DNA of 64,000 nucleotides from Lucifuga dentata (taxonomy: Eukaryota; Chordata; Actinopteri; Ophidiiformes; Bythitidae). Within the stretch, counting starts at the first letter, position 1, and the number at the start of each line of letters is the position of its first letter. The notes beneath the pieces are model-generated. The model made no database searches and was not told the DNA's origin. It worked only from the letters and a program-made list of their open reading frames with translations. Below are positions 38,501-48,756 of this stretch, one piece after another. The position numbers and the translations under genes are program-made. The stretch spans positions 248,001 through 312,000 of the forward strand of contig VXCM01000411.1 of NCBI GenBank assembly GCA_014773175.1, given 5' to 3'.

Positions 38501-41500
38501 TGTGACCTACATGTCTCAATACACGTGACTGAGTCGCTTGTCATGTTAGAGAATGTTTCTTATAGAAATAACTCGGTACAATCCAGTTTCAAATCATTTC
38601 TTTCATTCAAAAACGTTAGCAAACAAAAGGCCAGAGAGCTTTGTGGTTTTATAGATGTTATCAGTCCTTTAAAGCAGAAAGAACAATCTATTTCATTTGC
38701 TGTACCAACCGTAAGTATTTACTTAATGAGCAGGACATGATGGAGCCTTTTCTGCTCTCACGTCCCTCCTGTGGGTATGTGAATGCATGATTGAATCAAT
38801 GAATGTGCTTGACATACTATGTCGACTATAATCAGCTTAAATGATAATGCATCTGTAGAAGTGAAAATGAGAACTGAAATAATGTGCAAGATGTTACAAC
38901 CTACTTAGTTCAACAAGTATCATGTTAAAATGCTGATAAAATGCACATTTTTGCTCTTAAAGTTTAGGTGTAGAATTTTTTTTAAAGTTTGCCCAGATAT
39001 TAGTTTCTGTAATCTTTCGTCCACCCGGGAGCGCCTTCCTTCTCTAGAAAAAGTGGGGTCAAAATTTTGTCCTCTTTTGCTGCTAAAATGCTTTCCAAAA
39101 ACCACCTGAAGCTAATATCAGGCTGTGTCAGTGTGAGTCTGATCCAGTGATTTTCTAAAGTAGTAAAAGTCTCTCGTTGTGTTTCCCAGGACCGTGTTTA
39201 TTGTTGAACTGTAGTGGAATAACACTTGTCCTTCATACTCATGGACACAGTACACAATCCTTACGTAGAACAGAAACAGAAATGTCTGAGGATATTCTGT
39301 CTTCAGTTGTCTACCTGAGGACAAAGAAAGTGTTTGTGTGTTTTGCAAAGAAGGAAAACTGGTCCCAATTTATAACATTTAGTCGCACTAGAAAATGGAC
39401 TCTGCACAGCCCCAGTACAGAAAGAAGGCGGAATTACAGTGGCTGATATTTCATCTAATGTACATCTAGTACATACATAAACACAAACATACATACGTAT
39501 ACATACAAAAGGGGTCCAAAAGTCTGAGACCACTATGAAAATGCTTCTATTTTGCATTCTTTTTGAACTTAATACAAGATTTTTCATGACAAATGATGAT
39601 ATCATCTTAACAATTTGAGTAAAAAGTTGAATCCTTGAAAAATGTACATGAATTTCAGAATATCTTAGTATTTGGTAATTACTATTTTGGTATTACTAAT
39701 TCCTTTTGCTTTAAAGACAGCGTGCACACGAACTGGCATGACTCCACAAGTTTGTTCAAAACCTGATGACTCAAGTTATCCCAGCATGATTTGACAATGT
39801 TCCAAAGAGCTTCTTGTGATGTCAGACTTTCTGATTATTTCCACATTTACATGGAAAACATTACAGATTTTCAATGTGGTCTCAGACTTTTGGACCCCAC
39901 TGTACATGTACACAATGTGGTAATGCAATCTCTTGATGTAGCCTTCCAGACGAAAAAATAAGACAAAGTTAAACAATGTTATAAAAGCCATAATCATATG
40001 ATATTATATCAATATGCCTGTATATAATATGTTACACACTTCTTTTTTTTAACTATATTCATCAATGTGAAAGTAAATGGCAGCATTTAAAATAATGAAG
40101 CACCGAGAGTGTGATCACAAGTTCAGCTGGTCTGGTTGTTTTCTTTCCCATTGCTTCCATGGCATTCTGATGTCATCTTAATGCCAGACATACCACCCTT
40201 CCCCCTGCTTGTCTGGTGCGTGGACTCTCCACACACACACACGCACAAATTGCTTCATCATCCAGGAGCATTACAGCAGGATTAGTGTTTAAATGGTCTG
40301 GATTGTATTTGAAAGGATCTGGCGAACAAAGTGAACGAGCATTACTAGTTTCTGTTAATGTTTGTTGACCAAGTGAAGTAGAGAGGAAGGAAGCAGAGTA
40401 ATGGAGGCTTCTACAGCACCCTGTGTGTACTACAGTTACCATTATCTTACCTTTACATTGTCTTTATGTCTCCATCTCTCTGTTAGTGCCCACCATGCCG
40501 CAGTTTGACCCGGGTGTTGGTGGAATCATATCGAACTGTCAAAGAGTCAGGTCAAAAATTTGAGATCGTATTCGTCAGCGCTGACAGGTGAGACTCAGTG
40601 ATGCAGAATATACACTGTCACATTATTTCAGAAATACACATCTGCCTCCGTCAGTCACAGACACACAAATAAGCCGTTCCATTCAGCCATTAAAAGAAGC
40701 TTCCAGATCATCATCGGATTTGTTGCTGTTTGGTGCTTTTCTTCCAACCACTCCAGGTCAGAGGAGTCCTTCAAGCAGTACTTCAGCGAGATGCCATGGT
40801 TGGCCGTTCCCTATTCAGATGAGGCTCGCCGATCACGACTCAACAGACTCTATGGAATACAAGGTAATTTACAGCACCCTCATTACTTTTGTTGAAGCAG
40901 AGAGAGAGTGAAAGGCTAGCTCTTTTTCTGCCTGGCTTAATAATTATCACATACTGAAACGCTGGCACAATGGCTGCTGGTTCTCTGTGCTTGGAGGGGG
41001 CATTAACACAAATAGGCCCTGCAGTCTGAGAAATATGGTTTGGCAATCAACTTTACTGTCATGCATACTACAGAAGAAGAGCTCCTCTCTCTCTGTGGTT
41101 TTCTTTTTCCCTTGATTTCTTCCTCGGTCTGTGCAGGAGAGTGTGGATGCAGTTAGCAAGAGCTGCCTCTGCGCCTCTCCTGAAAAGAATGTGAAGAATG
41201 CACAGAGGACGAGTCAACACTGCCCCCTCCTGCACTCAAACCCCTGCAGTACATGCAAGCCCCCCTCTCCACATGAGCTCATGCATTCTCATTGCTCCCG
41301 GATGGTGTCTGTTTCTGATAAGGCTGTTATTAAGTCAGCAGGATTGTAATCGAAAAGATGTGGGACTAGGCGAGAGGGGGTCATTAAAAAAATTTCACCA
41401 TAAGTAGTGAGCACGTCAGAAGTCAAAGTGGAGAGAGGTGAAAGTCACCAGAGAAGCAAGACAAGCCTTAAACTCTATTTTTTTAAAAATCTAATTGGGA

Positions 41501-44500
41501 GAGAGGAGAGTCAGCAATGAAACAATAATTAAGGGAAATAAATGAAAAACATGCCTCCTGCTGACTTTGTCTTTCTCTCACCCCATTTCCCCCTTCTTTT
41601 CTCTTCTACATCCTTAGGTATTCCCACCCTGATTTTGCTGGATGCAGAAGGTCACATGATCACACGACAGGGCCGGGTGGAGGTGCTGAATGACCCAGAG
41701 TGCCGGCTCTTTCCCTGGCACCCTCGGCCAGTACTGGAACTCAGCGAGTCCAACGCTGTGCAGCTCCACGAGGGGCCTTGCCTCGTCCTCTTTGTGGGTG
41801 AGTCGACAGGCGTGTAATGGGGCGTTTGCAGCACAGCTCCACATGGGGCTCTGCCTGGCGTTCCTTATGAATGAACTGGCATTTATGTGGAGCAGATTGA
41901 ATGTCAGACTTTATGGAAAATTCTTCCAGAGGCAAAGGACCATAGGAAATATTTCTTGCGTTTATCAGCATGCTAATACGAAAGGTGCAAAGAAGCATCA
42001 CACAGCAGCATTGAAAAACATAGTTCATAAAGGTGTACAGCATGTTTCTATGGGAGCAGATTGCTCTTGTAATTCTGGTGACTGAGACATGTTGGATGTT
42101 TGCTGGGATCTGATACGTGGCTCAGGACAAAGCTGGACATGGAAGCGATCAACCAAGACAGAATGAAAGCACACCAATGTCAGAAGAGAACGATAAGTTG
42201 ATGATTTCAAAATATGAGGTCACTCTGGTGTCTCTTAAGGTCAGACTGGATTCCTCAATGAGATAGTGAGCATCTGTTCATTCATCCACTAGCTCTTTTC
42301 ATCTCTCCTTTCTTGCCTGCTTCTCATTTCACCCATCTGGGCATTTTTGTCTCCTGGGTGACTTCTTTGAGTTTCACCTTCTCGGTTTCCTTTTCATACT
42401 TTGAACATCTTTGTCTCTTTCCTTGTTTGTTCAGATGCTGAGGAGGAAGGAGAGTTGGAGCCAGCCAAGGAGTTGATCCAGCCAATCGCAGAGAAGCTAA
42501 TGGCCAAGTATAAAGCCAAGGAGGAGGAGACACCGCTGCTGTTCTTTGTTGCTGGAGAGGTGAGATAACATGCCGCTCAAGTCACTCGAGCCCCATTTGA
42601 CTCAAACTGGTACGGCTCACATAGCTGTTGGTCTGCATTCTTGCGACATTGGTCATCTGTGAGCGGTTTTATACTGTATTACGTTGTAGTTTAGTTATCA
42701 TGTATTGCTCTGTTATCATGTAATGCTCTGGTTGGAAATATCTGCACTCAACTTGGCAATTGTTGAACACAGTAGAGGCCCCTCCTTGAGCCTCTTGTAC
42801 TTGCAAGTGACCTTCAGTCTTGTCAATGACCCCAGAATTCAAGTGGGTGCCTCTATCACGATGGGTAGAAGCAGAGGGTGCCAGCAGACTTGCGCTACTC
42901 CCACTCACTGCCTCCAAAGCAGCCTTCCATCTCCCTCCTCTATGTCTTCCCATGTTGCCTCCTGTTTGGGAGGGAATGTGGCATTTTCATAACGCTTGTT
43001 ATCTCGTGTTATTCCATCTCGACCTTTCCAGAACACGTGGAGTTAGCAGCAACAGCAGACATAATTGCCAGATTAGCGCCCCCGACCTCAGTTCCCCTGC
43101 TCTCTACCCTCAAGCTGCCCTTCCTCTCTTTCTTTATACCCAGTAGTCTGGAGGACGGCACTGGTTTCTCTTGTCACACATCAAGGGTAGGTTCAGGTTT
43201 CAGCTGTGGGGCTCACACGTGCTAACTGCCTGACCCAGTGTGTGTCTATCCAAGGCTGCTGCTCCACCCTGATGTCAGCCTTGAAATGTCACTGGCATAC
43301 ATACACAGAACCAGGACAGTCTACTTAAGCTGTCAAGAGTTGAGAGAATACTGTTTATTATCTATTGGGATATGCATTTGGCAGTATTTATTGTCCTAAC
43401 ACAAAGAAACATTTTTTTTTATTGGAGCTTGTCGTCATTCAGAAGCTTGCTGATGAAAGGTCAATGTAACTGTGGTTCAGGTTTTGTTTCCCCTTGTGGC
43501 GCATATGGTAACATATATTTTTACATAGCGCAGGTATAATTTCCTGGCTTTAGGTCAACCTGCTATGAAATCACCAGGTTTCTTTTCCAGATGGGTTTGC
43601 AGACATCGCTTCCTGTTACAGGCATTGTATGAGCTTACAAGCTCTGGGCTCTGTCTTCTGCATCTTGGCCTGGGGTAGGCCTGCTCACTTTTTTGCCAGA
43701 CCAGCTGCTGGGTTTACTGTGTCCATGATGCAGCAGTGTGCTGGCAGACTCTCAGGAGGAGCCCAGGCTGAGCAGAATGACACAGGATCCTGTTACTCCA
43801 CTCACAATGTTGCAGTCTGACTTGAAAGCCATACAGTTAGTGTAGTGATTTATAAATGCTGAATGGATCATTTGTTCATTGATGTACAATCCATTTGTAT
43901 TATACATTTGCATGAGAAATGATTTTGTAGCAACTGTTGCCCATGATTCTGCCCCTCAAAGCTTAGTTTTCCCACATTCTTTGTGTATTCCTCTGAAACA
44001 GTACGATCTCTTTGACCTCGCAGTGTAGCAGGCTGCATATACACTCTGTCTTTGTGTATTATGATCCAGGCTTGCCTCACCAGAAGTTATTTAATTCTAA
44101 ACACATTGTGTTACTCACCATCGGAATCTATGAACTATTGTTTCTTCTATTTAGTGAAGAAAAACTAAAACAAATGCAATGACAGTATGCCAGCCTTAGC
44201 TGGATTTGTTGTTCTAACTGTGTCAGTATCTAAACTTTTAATAATTGTACAGCTGTAATATATTAGAATATGTAGAATGTGGGTGTTATTTTTGTTTGTA
44301 ATGTCTTTGTCATTTATTTTAAGCTTAAAGTTTGAGCCTTATTTAATTCAATAGATGATCTTGTTTTAACTTATCCCTCATTCACACATACCACGCAATA
44401 TTGTTATTTTCAGCTAGTCCCCTGTATACAGACAGGCTATTGCCCAATCACTGAGAATATCTCAGATTTCACAATGACGATGACTCCTCAGACATCAGAG

Positions 44501-46790
44501 TCTCAACCCTGACCAATGGGAAGTTTTATTATCATTATCAGTTCAGGTCTTATCTGCTGATCATCGTCTGTGAAATGCCATAGTGCCTCAATAAGTGAAA
44601 TAATCCTGACATGGTCCAGCAGGTTCCACACGGCAAACACATGCTGAGCCTTATCACAGCTGTGAGTGCAGGCTCACAGCAGAGAGGCCCTTTGTCTTTT
44701 TGTTCTGCTGAGCTGCAGAGGGCGGGGGCCTCTGGAATGGCTGCAGCCATCGCACCTCACAAGCAAAGCAGTAGCACAAAAGAAGATGCATGACTTCCTA
44801 CAGAGCTTAAGACTGATGCAGAGATTACATATCTGGTATTGGAGAGGCTGGAAATGCCACAGTGATAGATTGTGGAATTTCCCTTTTTTGTGATTCATTT
44901 CCATTGTGTGATGATCTATAATCTATGCATATTATGGTTGCAAGAGAGAATTTAAGAGAAGCTTTTTTTTTTAATGAGAATTTAGTTGTATTTCACTCGT
45001 AACAGTATTGTCCTTTGTGATAGTTTACATCTGTGTATAAAGCGGTTGATACACACTGATTTGCAGCATAATAAAACGGGCACGATTCAGAGGAAGTGAG
45101 CCGCCTACAACAGAATACCACAGTGCAACTCATCTGTTCCATCTGTTAGCAGTTTTGCAGAGTAGAGGTCATAGACTTGGTCTTGGCATACTTATCCTTT
45201 TTAGGTAGCAATACAGCCAAGCTCTTCAATGGTTAGTCTGAGAGCTGATTGTGTGGTTTGATCCATTTAGCAAGAATAGCTGCAGACACAACAGCAAGGC
45301 CTGAAAGGAGGGATGGACTGGAGCATTAGAATACATACCACCTGATCCATTCAGAGTCTGGGTTTGTTTTGATAACACACAAACTGGCATATAAATCAGG
45401 CCACTGCTGTAACGAACAACATTCAAATCACAGCTGCTTCAATGAGAAGTCTATCTTTAGTGCAGTGCCATCCCCTGGCCCTTTCTTGTTATTTCTGCAT
45501 TTTCAGTGTAATCTTTTCCATATGAAACTGATGTTTAATCTCTTCAAGCCTCCTCCTGAGCCGGAGGGCTTAGCTGAGGGGAGATCAGGTCATTATGTCA
45601 TGAGAAAGAGAGCGTACCATAGCAGATATAAGTCCAGCATGTCAGAAGTGAACTTTGTGATCACACAAAATACAACACGTGAAATCCACTCTACTTAAAA
45701 AGACAAAAGACAAAAGATATGTGACTGAACAAAGGAGTTCTGCCAAGGTGGTAATGTAGTGCTCAGTTCCAGAAGCACTACTGGCTGGAACGAAAGCTGA
45801 ATTACGAAAGTTTTCTTTTTCAGTTTTAATAATTCACACTGCTTTCAACATTTGTTTGAAAGTTGCTGCCAGCCTGCCTGTCTGTCAGTGATCATTTCTG
45901 TTACATACGGTTAGTGAGGTTGTAATCCTAACTTGTTAAAGGGTGAAAGGTGACATCAAGCCTCAGGCAAACTATGGTTGAAGTGAGTGGTAAAAGATTG
46001 CGAGGGGCTAAAATTGTAGTTCCCACCTAAAAGTCAACCCTGCAGCGATGTATTTTTTAAAACATATTCCTTCGCTACATGGACTGCTGTTTCTGCGGCA
46101 CATGTGCTTCAGATTCTCTGTGATGCATGTCTGATTCCTCAGTCTGATGTGGCTTGAAAAGGAAGGGATGTTGTCTGACCCCACTTGGTTCCATACCTTC
46201 TGTCCACACAGCAGGCTGTATGACTAAGTACCAGCTCTATGGTCTCTGGAAAGCTGCCTGCATGAAAACAGAAGCGAGATTCATACTCTCTCCAGAAGTG
46301 TGCGTTAAAGACTGTGCCATGCAGTCCTGAATTTTATGGGAAAGTCCTAGCATGCCAGAGTTCATCTAATGGGTGCTGGCCTACTTTTCTATGCCAAAAG
46401 CGAGTCTCAACTGATTAGCAATAGAGATGTGTGCACTTTAGAACTCCTTCTCGCCTAGAGCTTATCCAGTGTTTACCTTGCATGTTTGTCAAAGTCGTTC
46501 ACATACCCTGTGAGGAATGTACCATTCTAACATGGAGGGATATTTTCTACATTAATCACTGAATCTTTTCTTCTCCCCCCCCCCCCCNCACACACACACA
46601 CACACAGGATGACATGACTGACTCGCTGCGGGACTACACTAACCTCCCAGAAGCAGCACCCCTGCTTACTATCCTGGACATGTCTGCCCGTGCTAAATAT
46701 GTTCGGGACGTAGAAGAGATCACGCCAGCCATAGTGGAGCAATTTGTCAACGACTTCCTAGCTGAAAAGCTCAAACCAGAGCCCATCTAA
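35366..46790 (+). CDS. nxn: nucleoredoxin, exons 2-8 (5' end outside the window)
   Basis: Nucleoredoxin is a cytosolic/nuclear thioredoxin-fold oxidoreductase. In vertebrates it binds Dishevelled and restrains Wnt/beta-catenin signalling in a redox-dependent way; loss of human NXN causes recessive Robinow syndrome. Coding exons: 35366-35483, 37631-37764, 40487-40587, 40757-40863, 41618-41797, 42435-42559 and 46608-46790 (TAA). All introns are GT-AG and all phases fit. The 315 residues match human NXN from about residue 121 to the end without gaps and close with FLAEKLKPEPI. The active site CPPC begins exactly at the exon 3/4 junction (W, then CPPCRSLT). The 'PWLAVPY', 'GIPTLILLD' and C-terminal 'LLTILDMSARAKYV' blocks of the tandem thioredoxin-like domains are intact. 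The gene is tail-to-tail with mrm3. The N-terminal thioredoxin-like segment lies upstream. Confidence 0.97.
35507..35542. repeat. (CA)n microsatellite 23 bp after an nxn 5' splice site
   Basis: Eighteen CA units in the first bases of nxn intron 2 (donor GTGAGA at 35484). Confidence 0.95.
35850..35905. repeat. (TA)n/(TATG)n compound microsatellite
   Basis: TATATGTATATG then TATATATATATA and (TATG)5 in nxn intron 2. Confidence 0.9.
37765..40486 (+). other. nxn: nxn intron 3, carrying the second MITE copy
   Basis: GTGAGT donor directly after the Trp codon that precedes CPPC; CTGTTAG acceptor. The only structured item inside is the MITE at 39506-39902. Open frames here are short and unsupported. 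Confidence 0.9.
39506..39902. mobile_element. MITE, Tc1/mariner-like, copy 2 (397 bp)
   Basis: Colinear with 4614-4988 and in the same orientation. The right end (GTGGTCTCAGACTTTTGGAC followed by CCCACTG) is the exact inverse of the consensus left end. The left end has decayed (CAAAAGGGGTCC instead of CAGTGGGGTCC). TA flanks are at 39504-39505 and 39903-39904. A short insertion near 39681-39700, absent from copy 1, accounts for much of the length difference. Confidence 0.88.
40487..40587 (+). CDS. nxn: nxn exon 4 with the CPPC redox centre
   Basis: Begins exactly with TGC CCA CCA TGC (CPPC), the catalytic dithiol of nucleoredoxin, and runs through VLVESYRTVKESGQKFEI to the split Arg codon (AG/G). 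The preceding exon ends with the Trp codon of the canonical W-C-P-P-C motif. Acceptor CTGTTAG, donor GTGAGA. Confidence 0.97.
42560..46607 (+). other. nxn: nxn intron 7
   Basis: 4.0-kb intron with a GTGAGA donor. Apart from the C-run and (CA)n at its 3' end I see no gene, MITE or long inverted repeat. Several open frames of 60-115 codons here (for example 42705-43225) overlap in different frames and show no family similarity. Confidence 0.85.
46575..46607 (+). promoter_or_regulatory. nxn: nxn exon 8 splice acceptor built from poly(C)-N-(CA)n
   Basis: The polypyrimidine tract is a run of at least 13 C up to an N at 46588. It is followed by about nine CA units whose last unit supplies the CAG acceptor (46605-46607) before GATGACATG. 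The 3' splice site is thus part of a microsatellite. Confidence 0.85.
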
Positions 46791-47285
46791 AGAAAGAGCA
46801 AGTCCAAATGTGTGTTGGATATATATGGGACTCACCATCATCAAACCCTGACCTGTCGCTTCACTTCTCACCCTTCCCAGCTTCTTCTCTCTCTCTCTCT
46901 CTCTCCCATCACTTTATCAGACTGTTAAGAGAGATGTCTCACTTTTTACTGACATTTTAACATTTTTAGACACATTTCTCTCTCATGGAGTCCTCTCTTT
47001 CTCCTGTGGTGCCTTGCATTGACTATAGTCCCTACAGTAATATATATGGAGATTCTGTTGTTGTTTTGTGTTTTTTTTTTTTTTTTTTTTNTTTTTTTTT
47101 TTTTTTTTTCCTTAATACAAGTATTTGTATTTTTTTCACTCAATAGCATTTTTCTGAATTCTAGTGAAAGCCAGAGATTTACCCAGTGGACCTACATATT
47201 CTGTTGACTCTGTTTTCTGTTTTCTCTGGAAGCTCCTTGTTAATTTCTGAAATACAAAAGAATAAAATGATTGCAACATTTTTAC
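46791..47285 (+). other. nxn: nxn 3' UTR with AATAAA at 47261-47266
   Basis: Follows the TAA. Contains (CT)n at 46886-46905 and a poly(T)-N-poly(T) tract (47071-47109). The first canonical polyadenylation hexamer is at 47261-47266 in AGAATAAAATGA. The exact cleavage site is inferred. Confidence 0.7.
46886..46905. repeat. (CT)n microsatellite in nxn 3' UTR
   Basis: Ten CT units. Confidence 0.9.
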
Positions 47286-48614
47286 AGCTCTAATTCACAT
47301 GTACACATTGTGCAGATGTGCTAAAACTGAGTTGGATGTAGCCGTAAGCCTTTATGGCCCAATTTAAAAAAAATAAACAGTACGACAGGTGCACATGCAG
47401 TAAAGACACATCATGCTTGCTTGTAACAGGCCATTGACTGATGTTGAATCCTTTGTCTCGTTGTGTGTTATGATGTGACGGTCAGGTGTTAATAGTGGCT
47501 CTCATCTCAAGTCATTATGAGGATTTTCTGTGAAGGTCCCCTAATGAAAAGGAAAGATTATTTCTGAAGGCAAAAAAATGGCTCATGAAAAGTGTTGAAT
47601 GTATAAATCCCTATATTCTGATACTCCCAGGTTGTATCTTAAGTCATGGCTTCTCACAAACATTAAAAATTCACTGGTAAGCACAAAGTTCTGGTTCTTA
47701 CAAGTCCTATTGAAATGGTTTTAAAATGTAAACGGTGCAGTGACTCATTGATTCCTTGGTTAGAAGTATTAGGATATAGTGTCAGACAATAGACAATAGT
47801 AGACAATAGTATTTGTTATAACAGACATTTTGCAAACTTCAAATGGGATATAAAAATATGTTTTGATGGCACATGTTTTTCCATTAAGTTTAGTGGCTTC
47901 TGTGTATTTGCACAGAAATACACAGAAGCCATAAATAGACATAAATGACTGGCCATGTCCCAGTTCAGGGACTGGACCCTCCAGAGGACCCCAAAGGTTT
48001 GCCTTATGATGACCAAATTTACAGTATGAGCTGTAGCTGATAATCATACCAGGTTAATGGTTAATATAATCTGTCAGTGTGACTTCCATTTTCCCTTAAT
48101 GGCCCCTGTGATTAATATTCAAGCTGTTAATAGTATTATTTACATCCTGCAATGGATTTTTCATTAACTATTGATTGACGACTACCTGAGCACAAACACA
48201 TGACCACATATTTCCCAGCTTTGGGAATTAAGTCTCACCTGAATGCTCTGTTAAAGAACCACTATGCCACAATAGACTGTGGAATACAGAAGATCGCAAT
48301 GGTTGTCTTCCAAATTTAGGGAAAAGCAGGCTACTTTTGGAGGAGTCTTTAAATTAGGACACGCTTTGTTGGTCCATTTTATGTATTCGGTTGGCACACG
48401 TGGATGATCCAGCCTTCATGTGAGACACAATCCATGTTGATCAATAGTTCTTGCCTATGCAAGATTTAAGTATGGTTTATCACACTTACAGTATATGGGT
48501 CCTTGTTTGCTAAAATTCCATCGTAAACTCAAGAGCTTTCTCTCAGGACAGGACTGATACGACACAAACAATACACGAGCTACTACCAGAAATTCAAACA
48601 ATCATTTGACAAAT
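47286..48614. other. tail-to-tail intergenic interval nxn / mrm3
   Basis: No gene seen. It contains one perfect hairpin (47894-47931) and otherwise unique AT-rich sequence. An ORF at 47769-48047 on the minus strand merely reads through that hairpin and has no support. Confidence 0.75.
47894..47931. repeat. perfect hairpin, 16-bp stem, 6-nt loop
   Basis: TGGCTTCTGTGTATTT (47894-47909), loop GCACAG, exact inverse at 47916-47931. Confidence 0.92.
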
Positions 48615-48634
48615 TTCTGATTGAAATTCTATGT

Positions 48635-48709
48635 TTTATTATTAGCAAAGGGTATTGATTGGAAATTTAATCCAGTTGAGATAGACTGGGGTAATAATGG
48701 GGTTTTATT
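48635..48709 (-). other. mrm3: mrm3 polyadenylation signals
   Basis: Two AATAAA hexamers on the minus strand (48704-48709 and 48635-48640), about 50 and 120 bases past the mrm3 stop codon. Which is used is not visible. Confidence 0.6.
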
Positions 48710-48756
48710 CATTATGTACACCAATAGTTACATATTTCAAGGGAAAGTCATGAAAT

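Noticed and set aside
41690..42085. Frame of 131 codons overlapping nxn exon 6
   Set aside because: A shadow of the real exon in another frame that runs into intron 6.
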